DNA of 64,000 nucleotides from Bombiscardovia nodaiensis (GCA_033127725.1 AP026798.1:620001-684000); one strand, 5' to 3'; positions 1-8,363 are shown, counted from the first letter of the stretch. Notes: generated by a model not told the origin, from the sequence alone. Made by a program: numbers and translations.

Positions 1-190
1 CATCTTCCTGATTTCCTCAGTCCGTACCCTGCGGACTCCCGCAGTGTTCACGCTCGCTACCCAAGCGGGTCAGTGATTGCCCTATCAGTAGGTTGTCGTG
101 CTTGGATCTCGCCAGCTCGTGCGAAGAAGAGTTGCTGAGTGTTAACGGATAATCGGTACCGACTCGTCCGCACGCATTGTGTGTTTAACA
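1..190. other. leading stretch without a recognisable gene
   Basis: I see no convincing coding region, tRNA or repeat here. The stretch becomes AT-rich only at its right-hand end, where the promoter of the toxin-antitoxin pair begins. It may be the 3' flank of a gene outside the window. Confidence 0.4.
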
Positions 191-217
191 TATACTATTA
201 GTATAGATATAGTATAT
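191..217. promoter_or_regulatory. palindromic operator/promoter of the toxin-antitoxin pair
   Basis: A perfect palindrome TATACT-ATT-AGTATA lies at 191-205. A second, overlapping-type copy of the half site (TATAGTATA) follows at 208-216. The block sits about 30 to 55 bases upstream of the antitoxin start and is very AT-rich, so it overlaps the likely promoter. DinJ/RelB-type antitoxins are ribbon-helix-helix proteins that repress their own operon at such repeated palindromes. The assignment is inferred from position and symmetry. Confidence 0.6.
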
Positions 218-245
218 AAAAAGTTACTCAATAGGGGTCAAAACG

Positions 246-524
246 ATGACGATTGCTACAGTGACGGTGCGCGTTGATGAAGAAACTAAACGGGAAGCTA
301 GCCGGGTGGTAGAGAGCCTGGGTTTGGATCTGACCGCGGCGACGCGCATATTCTACAAGCAAATAGCCCGAGAACAGCGCATTCCAGTCAGCCTTGATTT
401 GCAAGAAGATAGTATTCCTCGTAGAACTGTGGACTCAATCCGCGAGGCTGAAAGAATTGCTCAATCCGGCAGATCGCGCTATTCGGGCAGGGATGATTTC
501 TTTGAGCAAATAGGCCTAGCATGA
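246..524 (+). CDS. dinJ: RelB/DinJ-family antitoxin
   Basis: This 92-residue protein should neutralise the toxin encoded immediately downstream. The N-terminus (TVTVRVDEETKREASRVVES) reads as a ribbon-helix-helix strand and helix, as in RelB/DinJ antitoxins. The following helix (LDLTAATRIFYKQIAREQRIP) carries the family's pattern of a conserved alcohol residue, aromatic residue and IP. The charged C-terminal half is the expected toxin-wrapping region. A GGGG ribosome-binding site lies about eight bases before the ATG. The stop codon overlaps the toxin start as ATGA, so the two are translationally coupled. A TATACT palindrome upstream suggests autorepression. The family call is strong; the exact subfamily is less certain. 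Confidence 0.85.
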   Translation: MTIATVTVRVDEETKREASRVVESLGLDLTAATRIFYKQIAREQRIPVSLDLQEDSIPRRTVDSIREAERIAQSGRSRYSGRDDFFEQIGLA

Positions 525-835
525 CCGCCCTGCTTCCTGAGATGACCTCCGCTTTTCAAGCTGATATGAAAGCCCTGAAGAAGCCAAATATAGATTTATC
601 CAGTTTGAAGGAAGTCATGGTGCTCATCCTTGACAATGCTGCCGAATCGAAAGACGAACTGAGAAGGCGGCATAGGGCCCATATGCTCAGTGGTTTTCCG
701 GGGATTCAAGAGTGCCATGTAGCTAATCGGGGAGATTGGCTCCTCCTATGGAAAACAACTGGTGAATTAGCCATTTTTATAGGAATCGGCAGTCATGACG
801 CTCTGCTGGGCAAAAGGGGTAGAGGAAGATTCTGA
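521..835 (+). CDS. yafQ: YafQ-family RelE/ParE-fold mRNA interferase toxin
   Basis: The 104-residue product is the probable ribosome-dependent mRNA endonuclease of the pair. The C-terminal half has the YafQ signature: a DWLLLWK strand, then a short turn, then a strand ending in IGSHDALLG. In YafQ the equivalent GSHxxLF segment carries a catalytic histidine. The usual HxLxG(x)RxCHI region is also visible as HMLSGFPGIQECHV, where family members have H-L-x-G and C/D-H. The residues after SHDALLG (GKRGRGRF) are an unusual basic tail. The gene starts inside the antitoxin stop codon. I infer an intact toxin because the conserved histidines are present. Confidence 0.83.
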   Translation: MTALLPEMTSAFQADMKALKKPNIDLSSLKEVMVLILDNAAESKDELRRRHRAHMLSGFPGIQECHVANRGDWLLLWKTTGELAIFIGIGSHDALLGKRGRGRF

Positions 836-1106
836 AATCTGATGTGAATTATCGCAATAACGGTGTTCGATAATTGCTTGGCACTTTGTTGAGCAAAGTT
901 TCATGTTGACGAGTCTGGCTGCTTTCGTGCGGACTTCTGTGTGGTAAAGACGCTGCTTATGTTTGGTGCTCACGAGCGCTCTTTCGACCTTTTTATTATT
1001 CCAACACTTTCTTGAAAATTGCTGATTGTTTTCATGTGTGCAAGCCATCATAATAAAAATGCTGATGGTTTTAAGCCAACAGTTTGTTCTCGGAAAGGTA
1101 AATTCT

Positions 1107-1478
1107 ATGAAAAAAGAAAATTTCGTTGCTCTCATTCTCTCAACTATCGGTGTCCTCCTGTTTGCGCTTGGTATGTGTATGTGCCTAGTTCCAAACTGGC
1201 ACGCTGTTAACCAAGGCGTGATCATGGGCGGCATCGGTCTGCTTGTTCTTCTAATTATGGTGGTTGTGCGGCGCAGGATGCAAGGTAAAGCGCCGATAGT
1301 TATCAATGCTCGCTCACTTGGCATTGCCTTCCTGGCTGTTGCAGGTGCGCTAGTACTGGGATTGGGTATGTGCATGACTATGGTCTGGCAAGGGCTGATG
1401 GTTCCTGGCGTGATTGTTGGAATCGTCGGCATCGTCATGCTCCTGGCTCTGATCCCCCTCACTAAAGGTCTGCGGTGA
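1107..1478 (+). CDS. small four-helix membrane protein with an internal duplication
   Basis: The 123-residue product starts MKKENFVAL behind a good GGAAAGG site at 1092-1098, so the upstream in-frame start at 1026 is not used here. The protein is almost entirely hydrophobic, with about four membrane segments. Its two halves resemble each other: LFALGMCMCLVPNW...GVIMGGIGLLVLL in the first and LGLGMCMTMVWQG...GVIVGIVGIVMLL in the second. Each half carries a GMCM motif in its first helix, and a short basic loop (VVRRRMQGK) separates them. I recall similar short proteins in gut Firmicutes and Actinobacteria without an assigned function. No partner gene is obvious, and the function is unknown. Confidence 0.72.
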   Translation: MKKENFVALILSTIGVLLFALGMCMCLVPNWHAVNQGVIMGGIGLLVLLIMVVVRRRMQGKAPIVINARSLGIAFLAVAGALVLGLGMCMTMVWQGLMVPGVIVGIVGIVMLLALIPLTKGLR

Positions 1479-1670
1479 GAACGCCGGCTCATGGCGAGAT
1501 TGCAAGCGCCCATACTGACAGGGCAGGTGAGTTTTTGCAAGCGACTGCGGGCTTGGGACATCGTACCTTAGTTGAAAGAGTGGGTTGGGGCAGCAGTTTG
1601 GCTGGAAGTGTCACTCGGGTGCGTATTGAGCAGTAGTTAGACGTAAATGGGCATATGAAGGAAGTGGATA

Positions 1671-1925
1671 ATGACACGATCCAAACTTGTACAAGCCAAT
1701 GAGCGCATTGCGCAGAAGTCTTCGGAAGCCTTTGGAAGCATAGAACACAGGGTGGTTACCAGCTTTGACTCTGTGGAAAATGCCTTTGTGGAACGGTATC
1801 TGGCGCATGAAAACGAATCCGTTGAGGAAGCCAAGAAACGGTTGTTGCAGGAGAAAGAATCCCGTCGGCAGTTACAGCAAGACCGCAAAAATAGCAAGGG
1901 GCATGAGCTGCGAACAGGTATATAA
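1671..1925 (+). CDS. small charged, probably coiled-coil protein
   Basis: This 84-residue product is preceded by GGAAG at 1659-1663. It is highly charged and helical (VEEAKKRLLQEKESRRQLQQDRK), with no membrane segment or cysteine, and reads like a short coiled coil. I do not recognise a family with confidence. It resembles small cytosolic proteins of Gram-positive gut bacteria that sit near membrane or stress genes. It stands alone between the small membrane protein and the convergent WYL regulator. Confidence 0.55.
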   Translation: MTRSKLVQANERIAQKSSEAFGSIEHRVVTSFDSVENAFVERYLAHENESVEEAKKRLLQEKESRRQLQQDRKNSKGHELRTGI

Positions 1926-1941
1926 ATAGCAGCCTGGAGGT

Positions 1942-2880
1942 TCAGAGGCTGCTTGCTAGCAGGTCTTGTAAGAGTTGGCGGTAGCGCTGGAGGAGGGCTG
2001 GAGGGTTGATGTTGCTGGCTTGGTCGCCGAAGCCCAGGAGGTAGCGAGCTAGGAAGTCGAGTTCGTCGGGGCGGATGCTGCCGACCATGCGTATGGTCCC
2101 ATTGCCCTCCTCCTCCAGGCGCATGTTGGGGAAGTGGTCGCGGTTGAAGTGGTCCCTACCGGCGGCCGTAAGGTTGACCGTGAAGTGGAGGGTCCTGGCC
2201 TGCGCTTGTTCGGCCTCGTACTTGCGTCGTTCTTCTTGCGGGCTGGGAGGGATCTCATTGCGCGTGTGTCGGCCAATGATGCGTATGCGGTCGCAGCGGT
2301 AGGTCCGCCATTGCTGCTTGCGGGTTTCAAAGCCGGTGCAGTACCAGAATCCACCGTTCAGCGTCAGCAGGATGGGATTGACTGATACGGGCGAGTTCGC
2401 GTGGCTGGGATAGAGGAATATTAACGTCTGCTGCTGCATAATGGCGGTGAAAATCTGCGCTAGTGAGTCGGTCGGGGCCTTTTGCGCTGGTCCTGCGTAG
2501 CGTATGGCGGCCATGGCTGGGGCGATGAGGCCTCGACGGTCTTCGGGGAACACCCGGGTCAGTTTGTCTGCAATCTGCTGATAGTTGCGGCCAAAGGGGG
2601 AGTCGGTGAGGGTTTTCAAAAGCTGGAGGGCAAAGAATATAGTCAGCTGCTCGTTTTCGCTCAAAGTGACTGGGGGCAGGGGAGAGGAGCTGTCCACCTG
2701 GTAGCCGCCGTAGCATCCCGCAAATGCTGTGATGGGAGCGCCTAGGGCCATCAGCTCGTTGATGTCGCGCAGGGCCGTACTTTTAGAGATGCTGAATGCT
2801 CGCATCAAGTCGACCAGTTGGAACTCCCGGTGCTCGTTGATGAACGCTAGCTCGCGGTTGATGCGTTTTGTCTTGCCCAT
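1942..2880 (-). CDS. WYL-domain (DeoR-like) transcriptional regulator
   Basis: This 312-residue regulator starts at MGKTKRINRELAFINEHREF; the in-frame codons further upstream would run into the operator. Residues 1-60 form a winged helix-turn-helix of the HTH_11 type (LVDLMRAFSISKSTALRDINEL). A linker with CYGGYQV follows, then a middle region. The C-terminal half is a WYL domain (TLIFLYPSHA...VNPILLTLNGGFWYCTGFETRKQQWRTYRCDRI), where the usual R-x-Y-P-x-D-R-I segment is seen as YRCDRI. The end is the WYL C-terminal extension. It is divergent from a VOC protein, and a perfect 19-bp palindrome lies between them. Repression of the VOC gene and of itself is inferred. Confidence 0.86.
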   Translation of the reverse strand: MGKTKRINRELAFINEHREFQLVDLMRAFSISKSTALRDINELMALGAPITAFAGCYGGYQVDSSSPLPPVTLSENEQLTIFFALQLLKTLTDSPFGRNYQQIADKLTRVFPEDRRGLIAPAMAAIRYAGPAQKAPTDSLAQIFTAIMQQQTLIFLYPSHANSPVSVNPILLTLNGGFWYCTGFETRKQQWRTYRCDRIRIIGRHTRNEIPPSPQEERRKYEAEQAQARTLHFTVNLTAAGRDHFNRDHFPNMRLEEEGNGTIRMVGSIRPDELDFLARYLLGFGDQASNINPPALLQRYRQLLQDLLASSL

Positions 2881-2907
2881 GCCAGCCCACCCTATGTTTT
2901 CTGTAAT

Positions 2908-2926
2908 GGTGTCAGATTTTGACACC
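2908..2926. promoter_or_regulatory. perfect palindromic operator between the WYL regulator and VOC gene
   Basis: GGTGTCA-GATTT-TGACACC is a perfect inverted repeat with 7-bp arms. It lies 28 bases from the regulator start and 46 bases from the VOC start, in a spacer that must hold both promoters. A regulator dimer bound here would control both genes. Confidence 0.72.
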
Positions 2927-2971
2927 TTTCTCCCATACAGTGATGGTACCCGACTCAAGGAGGCAATAATT

Positions 2972-3445
2972 ATGCAAACATCAATACGGGTAGCAGTTTT
3001 TCTCTCGCTCGCAGGAAGGGCAAACGAGGCGATTGCCTGGTATCAAGACGTGCTGGGCGGCCAGACGGTCTTCAAAATCAGCAACCGGGAATTCAAGGAG
3101 CACTACAACCCGCAGCTGGAGATTCCAGAAGGGCAGGAGGACTATATATCTCACTCCGTGACGCAAATCGGTAATCTCCAGTTGCAGATAGCGGATAATC
3201 CGGTAGGAGAAGATGTTGCTATGAAGACTGGCAACAGTCTTTCCCTAGACATTATGGTGGATGATGTTGAGGAAGCCAGAGCCATATTCGCAAAGGCCAC
3301 TGCTCATGAAGGGACTCGGGTACTGAGGCAGCCAGCCCCCAACGAATTCGCTGATTTTTACGCCATCATAGAGGACCCCTTCGGTACCCTTCTGCAAATC
3401 ACGAAAGAAAAGGAGTCTGAGCCCAGTAAAAAAGGTAAACAGTGA
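2972..3445 (+). CDS. VOC-superfamily (PhnB-like) protein
   Basis: The 157-residue product starts behind an excellent AAGGAGG site at 2957-2963. It has two beta-alpha-beta-beta-beta modules of the vicinal oxygen chelate fold. The first is FLSLAGRANEAIAWYQDVLGG...FKISN and the second VDDVEEARAIFAKATAHEG...FYAIIEDPFGTLLQITKE. The sequence is PhnB/glyoxalase-bleomycin-resistance-like, with the typical F-Y-x-x-x-x-D-P-F-G-x-x-W/L-Q element near the end. Members range from antibiotic-binding proteins to metal-dependent isomerases, and I cannot assign a substrate. It pairs with the divergent WYL regulator, which suggests an inducible response to a small molecule. Confidence 0.82.
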   Translation: MQTSIRVAVFLSLAGRANEAIAWYQDVLGGQTVFKISNREFKEHYNPQLEIPEGQEDYISHSVTQIGNLQLQIADNPVGEDVAMKTGNSLSLDIMVDDVEEARAIFAKATAHEGTRVLRQPAPNEFADFYAIIEDPFGTLLQITKEKESEPSKKGKQ

Positions 3446-3510
3446 CTTAACGAGGCAGCGCACAGTCATAGCAGAATGCGTTCGCTGTGTGATTGCTGAA
3501 AAAGTAGGCA

Positions 3511-3533
3511 TTCCGGCCCTCTAAGGGCCGGAA
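3511..3533 (-). terminator. hairpin 3' of tRNA-Pro
   Basis: TTCCGGCCCT-CTA-AGGGCCGGAA is a perfect 10-bp stem with a three-base loop. It lies seven bases beyond the 3' end of the tRNA, and the minus strand has a T-run a few bases further on. It may also end the VOC transcript coming from the other side. Confidence 0.65.
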
Positions 3534-3539
3534 ATATTG

Positions 3540-3613
<74 letters not shown>

Positions 3614-3771
3614 CAACAACGTTCATCATAGTACACGCACCGTCAGCCAAATGCTAGCGCTCCGTGCCGCGCGTGCCATAGCAGGGATTCGACAGCCAAG
3701 CCAGGCAAGACCACCTGAGCTGTTGAGTGCCTTGCTCTGGTCCCTGCTGGCATAACCTGCTGGGCTAGCGC

Positions 3772-3798
3772 TTGTAAGTACTGGCATTTGCGTACACT
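3772..3798 (+). promoter_or_regulatory. probable lysS promoter giving a leaderless transcript
   Basis: TTGTAA at 3772-3777 and TACACT at 3793-3798 match sigma-70-type boxes with a 15-bp spacer. The ATG of lysS begins eight bases after the -10 box, and no Shine-Dalgarno sequence lies between. Transcription would then start at or next to the A of the start codon. This is inferred from spacing only. Confidence 0.5.
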
Positions 3799-3806
3799 TT
3801 AGCTTT

Positions 3807-5465
3807 ATGAATGACTCAGTAGAACGCAGCGCCCAGGGCGAAGACACGCCCGAGCAAGAAGCCCAGATGTCCACCGTGGAGCGCGCCCAGCTCCTCTACG
3901 ACCAGGACCAGGCCATCACAACCAAGATTAACCAAGGCGCGAGCTTGGACCAGGCCATTGACCCCAGCAACCAGGAGTTTGGCCCGCAAGCGCACCCCGA
4001 GCAGGTGCAGATGCGCGTGGCTAAGCGGGCGCTCATGCTCAAGGAGGGCATTCCGCCATACCCGGTGCACTTGAATGTGACCGACCGAATTGAAGACGTG
4101 CGAGCCAAGTACGAGGGCAAGCTGGAGGCGGGTCAGGAGACCGAAGATGTGGTTGGCATCGCTGGCCGAGTCCTCTTCTTGCGCAACGGCGGCGGCCTGT
4201 GTTTCGTGCAGCTCTCCGCAGGCGACGGCACCAAGATTCAAGGCATGGTCTCCAAACGAGAAATTGGCGCGGAGTCCTTACAGTCCTTTAAGCAGCTGGT
4301 TGATTTGGGCGACCAGCTCTACATTCGCGGGCGGGTCATTGCCTCCAAGACCGGTGAGCTCTCCGTCTTCGCTACCGAGTGGGCCATCGCGGCCAAGGCC
4401 CTGCAGCCCCTGCCAGCCCTGCACAAGGAGCTCTCCGACGAGCAACGCACCCGCAAGCCCTACCTGGCCATGATTGCCGACGAATCCACCCGCAATATGG
4501 TGCGCAACCGCTCCAAGGTGGTTTCCTCCCTGCGCCGGACCTTTGAGTCCCAGGACTTCCTCGAAGTTGAGACGCCCATGCTGCAGACCGTGCACGGGGG
4601 AGCTGCGGCCCGCCCCTTCACCACACACATGAACGCTTTCGACATTGACCTCTTCCTGCGTATCGCTCCCGAGCTATTTCTCAAGCGCTGCCTGGTGGGC
4701 GGCATTGAGCGGGTCTTCGAGATCAACCGTGACTTCCGCAACGAGGGTGTAGACGCGACTCACGCCCCCGAGTTCACCATGCTGGAGGCCTACCAGGCAT
4801 ACGGCACCTACGACACGATTGGCGAACTCACCAAGCACCTGGTCCAGCAGGCAGCGCTCGACGCTTTCGGCTCCACCAAGGTGACCCTCCTGGGCGGCGA
4901 AGAGTATGACTTCGGCGGCGAGTGGAAGCAGATGACCATGTACGGCTCCCTCTCCGAGGCCCTGGGCGAGGAGATTACGCCCGAAACGTCCGTGGAGCAT
5001 CTGGCTGCCATCGCCGACAAGTTGGGCGTGGAGCGCGACGAGGTGGAGAACCACGGCAAGCTGGTCGAGCACCTCTGGGAGCACTTCTACGAGGACAAGC
5101 TCTACGAGCCCACGTTTGTGCGCGACTTTCCTGTCGAGACTTCGCCCCTGGTTAAGGCCCACCGTTCCAAGCCGGGCATGGTGGAGAAGTGGGATTTGTA
5201 TGTGCGCGGATTCGAGCTGGCCACCGGTTACTCCGAGCTCAACGACCCAGTCGTCCAGCGGGAGCGCTTCATCCAGCAGGCCAAGGATGCGGCCGCTGGA
5301 GACGTGGAAGCCACCGACATTGACGAGGACTTCTTGGAGGCCCTGGGCGTGGGCATGCCTCCTACGGGCGGCATGGGCATGGGCATTGACCGCCTGCTGA
5401 TTGCCTTGACTGGTGCCACGATTCGTGAGACCATCACCTTCCCGCTGGTCAAACCGCTGGTCTGA
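3807..5465 (+). CDS. lysS: lysyl-tRNA synthetase (class II)
   Basis: LysS charges tRNA-Lys with lysine. The 552-residue protein is longer than the usual ~500 because of an acidic N-terminal extension of about 60 residues (NDSVERSAQGEDTPEQEAQ...). An OB-fold anticodon-binding domain lies at about 100-210 (VVGIAGRVLFLRNGGGLCFVQL). The class II catalytic core follows, with motif 2 near 300-320 (FEINRDFRNEGVDATHAPEF) and motif 3 near 515-535 (GMGMGIDRLLIALTGATIRE). The lysine-pocket segments are present (ELATGYSELNDP). There is no ribosome-binding site, but a promoter sits right against the ATG. A hairpin terminator follows directly. Confidence 0.97.
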   Translation: MNDSVERSAQGEDTPEQEAQMSTVERAQLLYDQDQAITTKINQGASLDQAIDPSNQEFGPQAHPEQVQMRVAKRALMLKEGIPPYPVHLNVTDRIEDVRAKYEGKLEAGQETEDVVGIAGRVLFLRNGGGLCFVQLSAGDGTKIQGMVSKREIGAESLQSFKQLVDLGDQLYIRGRVIASKTGELSVFATEWAIAAKALQPLPALHKELSDEQRTRKPYLAMIADESTRNMVRNRSKVVSSLRRTFESQDFLEVETPMLQTVHGGAAARPFTTHMNAFDIDLFLRIAPELFLKRCLVGGIERVFEINRDFRNEGVDATHAPEFTMLEAYQAYGTYDTIGELTKHLVQQAALDAFGSTKVTLLGGEEYDFGGEWKQMTMYGSLSEALGEEITPETSVEHLAAIADKLGVERDEVENHGKLVEHLWEHFYEDKLYEPTFVRDFPVETSPLVKAHRSKPGMVEKWDLYVRGFELATGYSELNDPVVQRERFIQQAKDAAAGDVEATDIDEDFLEALGVGMPPTGGMGMGIDRLLIALTGATIRETITFPLVKPLV

Positions 5466-5480
5466 TACCGCGTAGAGATA

Positions 5481-5522
5481 GAGCCCAGGCGACCCGCGTT
5501 GGGTTGCTGTGGGCTCTTTCTT
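5481..5522 (+). terminator. terminator after lysS
   Basis: GAGCCCA at 5481-5487 pairs with TGGGCTC at 5510-5516. An inner stem can form from AGGCGACCC and GGGTTGCT, and the sequence TTTCTT follows. This is a typical intrinsic terminator. Confidence 0.75.
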
Positions 5523-5621
5523 GTATTGCTCGCGTCGGGTAGAGGCCGAGGCAGGCCAACAAGCGACAGGCAATGAAATTTCAACGATGAGAGCTCAGCA
5601 ACAAGAGTGGGGGAGTACGAG

Positions 5622-6662
5622 ATGAACGCCAAACTGTGGATTAACGGTATGCGACCCAAGACGCTGCCTGCCTCGGTGGCACCGGTGTGCGTGGGTGCTG
5701 CGGCGGCGCTCGTCCATCGTGCTCACCTGCAAACCGGCTCCTGCAGGCCCGATACTGGCGCGACTGGCCTGGCATCCGGGGCAGGTGTCAGCACAGGTGG
5801 TTGGCACGGTTGGTTAGCCGGAGCTTGCGACGCGAGCCCGGGCTACCTGTGGATCATGTTCATCCTCCTGGTCGGTCTGGCCCTGTGCATGCAGATTGCG
5901 GCCAACTTTGCCAACGACTATTCAGACGGCATACGCGGCACGGATGCCAAGCGGGGTGATGCGGAGGAAATCTCCGGCAAACCGCGGCGGCTCGTGGCTT
6001 CCGGCATCCCTCCACGCACCGTATTTGCTGCTATGGTAGCCGCCGTGGTCCTCACTGCCCTCTTCGGCCTGGTTCTAATCGCCCTGAGCGGTCACTGGTG
6101 GATGCTGCTGGTGGGCCTGGCTTGCTTCGCCGCAGGCTGGTTCTACACGGGCGGCAAGCACCCCTATGGCTACTACGGCTTGGGCGAGGTCTTTGTTTTC
6201 ATCTTCTTCGGCCTGGTCGCCACCCAGGGCAGCGAGTATTTCATGAGCGGCTACGATGTTGCCGGTTTGAGTCTCGACGGCTTCCTGGGAGCCTGCGCTA
6301 CCGGTCTCAATTCGGTGGGTCTGCTCATGCTCAACAACTACCGCGACATCGAGTCCGACCGCCGCTCCGGCAAGCACACCTATGCCACGCTGGTGGGGGA
6401 CAAGGCCGCGCGCATCTCCATATATGTGGTCTATGCGGCCAGTCTCCTGCTGGCTATCCTTGAATTCGCGCCGGTCAGCTGGCACTTCGGTTCGCTGACC
6501 GTGCCCGCTGTGCTCATTGTCATCCCTATCGCCCTGTGCTTCGCGTTCATCTGTCGCTTTTTTGCCCAGGGCAAGCAGCCCAAGGCCTTCGTCCTCGCCG
6601 GTCAGGGAACCTTACTCTCCGCCTTGTGCTGGACCCTTGGGCTCCTGCTAGAGCTGGTTTGA
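5622..6662 (+). CDS. menA: UbiA-family prenyltransferase, MenA-like
   Basis: The protein belongs to the UbiA family of integral-membrane enzymes that join a polyprenyl chain to an acceptor; MenA does this to 1,4-dihydroxy-2-naphthoate. I chose the ATG at 5622 because GGGGGAG lies at 5609-5615. The 346-residue product starts [21 protein letters not shown], the usual MenA N-terminus. The first diphosphate/magnesium motif is [18 protein letters not shown] and the second is [16 protein letters not shown], with about eight membrane segments. The loop between helices 1 and 2 is unusually long and glycine-rich (about residues 35-75). Bifidobacteria are not known for a complete menaquinone pathway, so the acceptor is uncertain. 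A second UbiA homologue lies at 24042. Confidence 0.85.
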   Translation: MNAKLWINGMRPKTLPASVAPVCVGAAAALVHRAHLQTGSCRPDTGATGLASGAGVSTGGWHGWLAGACDASPGYLWIMFILLVGLALCMQIAANFANDYSDGIRGTDAKRGDAEEISGKPRRLVASGIPPRTVFAAMVAAVVLTALFGLVLIALSGHWWMLLVGLACFAAGWFYTGGKHPYGYYGLGEVFVFIFFGLVATQGSEYFMSGYDVAGLSLDGFLGACATGLNSVGLLMLNNYRDIESDRRSGKHTYATLVGDKAARISIYVVYAASLLLAILEFAPVSWHFGSLTVPAVLIVIPIALCFAFICRFFAQGKQPKAFVLAGQGTLLSALCWTLGLLLELV

Positions 6663-6729
6663 AGCGGGAATTTTTAGGGGTCTGAGCGGATGCCTCCTTC
6701 CGTCTGCGTGGGTGTTTAAACTGGGGGCT

Positions 6730-7470
6730 ATGACATATAAATTAGTACTGCTCCGGCACGGCCAGAGCGCATGGAATAACACGAATCAGTTCACCGGCTG
6801 GGTGGACGTCCCGCTGACTGAGCAGGGCGAGGCTGAGGCCAAGAAGGGCGGCCAGCTCCTGAAAGACAAGGGCGTTCTGCCTGACATCGTCTTCACGTCC
6901 TTGCTGCGTCGCGCTATCAACACGGCAAACATTGCTCTGGACACGGCCGACCGCTTGTGGATTCCGGTCAAGCGTGACTGGAGGCTCAACGAGCGTCACT
7001 ACGGTGCCCTCCAGGGTAAGAACAAGTCCGAAATCCGCGAAGAGTATGGCGATGAGAAGTTCATGCTCTGGCGCCGTTCCTATGCCACTCCGCCGCCCGA
7101 GATTGACCCGGACGACGAGTATTCACAGAGCCACGACCCCCGCTACGCCGGCATTGAGGTGCCCCGCCACGAGGCCCTGGCGAACGTGGTTGAGCGCGTG
7201 ACCCCATACTGGGAGTCCGACATCATCCCCGAGCTCAAGACCGGTAAGACTGTGCTGATTGCCGCCCATGGCAACTCCCTGCGCGCCATTGTGAAGATGC
7301 TCGACGGACTGAGCGAGGAAGAGATTGCCAAGGTCAACATTCCTACGGCCATCCCCCTGCTCTACGAGTTGGACGAGAACTTCAAGCCCATCAAGCCTCG
7401 CGGCGAATACCTGGATCCAGAGGCCGCCGCAGCCGGTGCCGCTGCCGTAGCCGCCCAGGGCCAGAAGTGA
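6730..7470 (+). CDS. gpmA: 2,3-bisphosphoglycerate-dependent phosphoglycerate mutase
   Basis: GpmA interconverts 3- and 2-phosphoglycerate in glycolysis. The 246-residue protein starts [16 protein letters not shown]; the ATG follows GGGGGC, and codons upstream are unlike the family. The catalytic LRHGQS histidine is at residue 10, the [13 protein letters not shown] segment near 90 contains the acid/base glutamate region, and the second histidine is in [14 protein letters not shown] near 180. The length matches the dimeric/tetrameric dPGM family. The C-terminus ends in an alanine-rich tail. A strong terminator follows, so the gene is probably monocistronic. Confidence 0.96.
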   Translation: MTYKLVLLRHGQSAWNNTNQFTGWVDVPLTEQGEAEAKKGGQLLKDKGVLPDIVFTSLLRRAINTANIALDTADRLWIPVKRDWRLNERHYGALQGKNKSEIREEYGDEKFMLWRRSYATPPPEIDPDDEYSQSHDPRYAGIEVPRHEALANVVERVTPYWESDIIPELKTGKTVLIAAHGNSLRAIVKMLDGLSEEEIAKVNIPTAIPLLYELDENFKPIKPRGEYLDPEAAAAGAAAVAAQGQK

Positions 7471-7499
7471 ACATAAGCAGCAAATAGTGCTGCCAGTAG

Positions 7500-7543
7500 A
7501 GCCGGTCTGCCAGGCCGTATGAGCCTGGGCAGACCGGCTTTTG
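7500..7543 (+). terminator. terminator after gpmA
   Basis: AGCCGGTCTGCC at 7500-7511 pairs perfectly with GGCAGACCGGCT at 7528-7539. A short T-run follows. Confidence 0.85.
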
Positions 7544-7612
7544 CATGTGTGTACGCTGGAGTAACACGCTGGTGGGTGAAAGCGATATGAGCTGCTAGAC
7601 TGTCTGTAGAAC

Positions 7613-7625
7613 ATACCGGCGGTAT
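7613..7625. promoter_or_regulatory. TetR operator, copy 1
   Basis: ATACCG-G-CGGTAT is a perfect palindrome 37 bases before the TetR start. The same sequence with one changed central base recurs at 8463-8475 before the ABC transporter genes, and the flanks match too (ACATACCGGYGGTATTTT). This strongly suggests that the TetR protein binds both sites. Confidence 0.85.
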
Positions 7626-7661
7626 TTTTCGTATATATCGCTCTTAGGAGGGGGAGTAGCT

Positions 7662-8363
7662 ATGGGCACCAGCAAGGACCCAGAGGGTCACAGGCAACGC
7701 ATTCTCGACGTGGCCCAGCGCCTCTTTTTGGAGAAGGGTTACGATGACACCAGCATTCAGGACATTGTAGATGGGCTCGGTGGAATGACCAAGGGCGCCG
7801 TCTACTACCATTTTCCCTCTAAATCTGCCATTTTTGACGCAGTGACTGAGCGCATGGCTTCCTCTGACGCTCCCGGTGAGGATTGGAAGAAGGGCTGGCC
7901 CGGCCGCACGGGATTGGAAAAGTTGCGCAACGAGCTCGTCATTTCTTTGTCGGCCTACGCCCGCCACGACGTGTCCTACTCGGCCCAGACCCTGCTGAAG
8001 AGTCCGCGCATGGTGGGGGAGATGTACCTGAACAATATGGACGACATTGTGGGAGTTATCGCGCCCTATGTGCAGGAGGGCATAGGGGATGGTTCGATTG
8101 CCGAGCACGACCCGCAAGATGTGGCCCAGCTCATTTTCATCTTGCTCAACATGTGGATTGGCCTCAAGCTGACGACTTTTAGCAAAAAGGAAGTGGTGAG
8201 CAAGTTTACTCTTCTCCGGGAGATGTTTGAAGGCATTGGGGTGCCGGTAGTCGACGACCGGGTTATTCGGGCAGCAGTAGACCTTCACGCGCATTTGAAG
8301 CGTAATCCACACACGGCAGGCAAGTCGGGCGGTCGATCGGCTAGCTCGTTAGTTAGCCAGTAA
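7662..8363 (+). CDS. TetR-family transcriptional regulator
   Basis: The 233-residue repressor has a TetR helix-turn-helix at about residues 10-55 (RQRILDVAQRLFLEKGYDDTSIQDIVDGL...KGAVYYHFPSKSAIFDAV). The rest is an all-helical ligand-binding and dimerisation domain whose sequence is not diagnostic. A GGAGGGGGAG site precedes the ATG. It is followed by an ABC exporter and an MFS transporter. Identical palindromes in front of its own gene and of the ABC operon indicate autoregulation and control of efflux. The inducer is unknown. The C-terminal 20 residues are polar and probably disordered. Confidence 0.9.
   Translation: MGTSKDPEGHRQRILDVAQRLFLEKGYDDTSIQDIVDGLGGMTKGAVYYHFPSKSAIFDAVTERMASSDAPGEDWKKGWPGRTGLEKLRNELVISLSAYARHDVSYSAQTLLKSPRMVGEMYLNNMDDIVGVIAPYVQEGIGDGSIAEHDPQDVAQLIFILLNMWIGLKLTTFSKKEVVSKFTLLREMFEGIGVPVVDDRVIRAAVDLHAHLKRNPHTAGKSGGRSASSLVSQ

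Noticed and set aside
767..1561. Long minus-strand open frame of 264 residues
   Set aside because: It overlaps the toxin gene and the GMCM membrane protein, has no ribosome-binding site, and its serine-, arginine- and threonine-rich product looks like an antisense shadow.
4674..5573. Minus-strand frame of 299 residues inside lysS
   Set aside because: It lies wholly antisense to well-conserved lysS and has the composition of a mirror frame.
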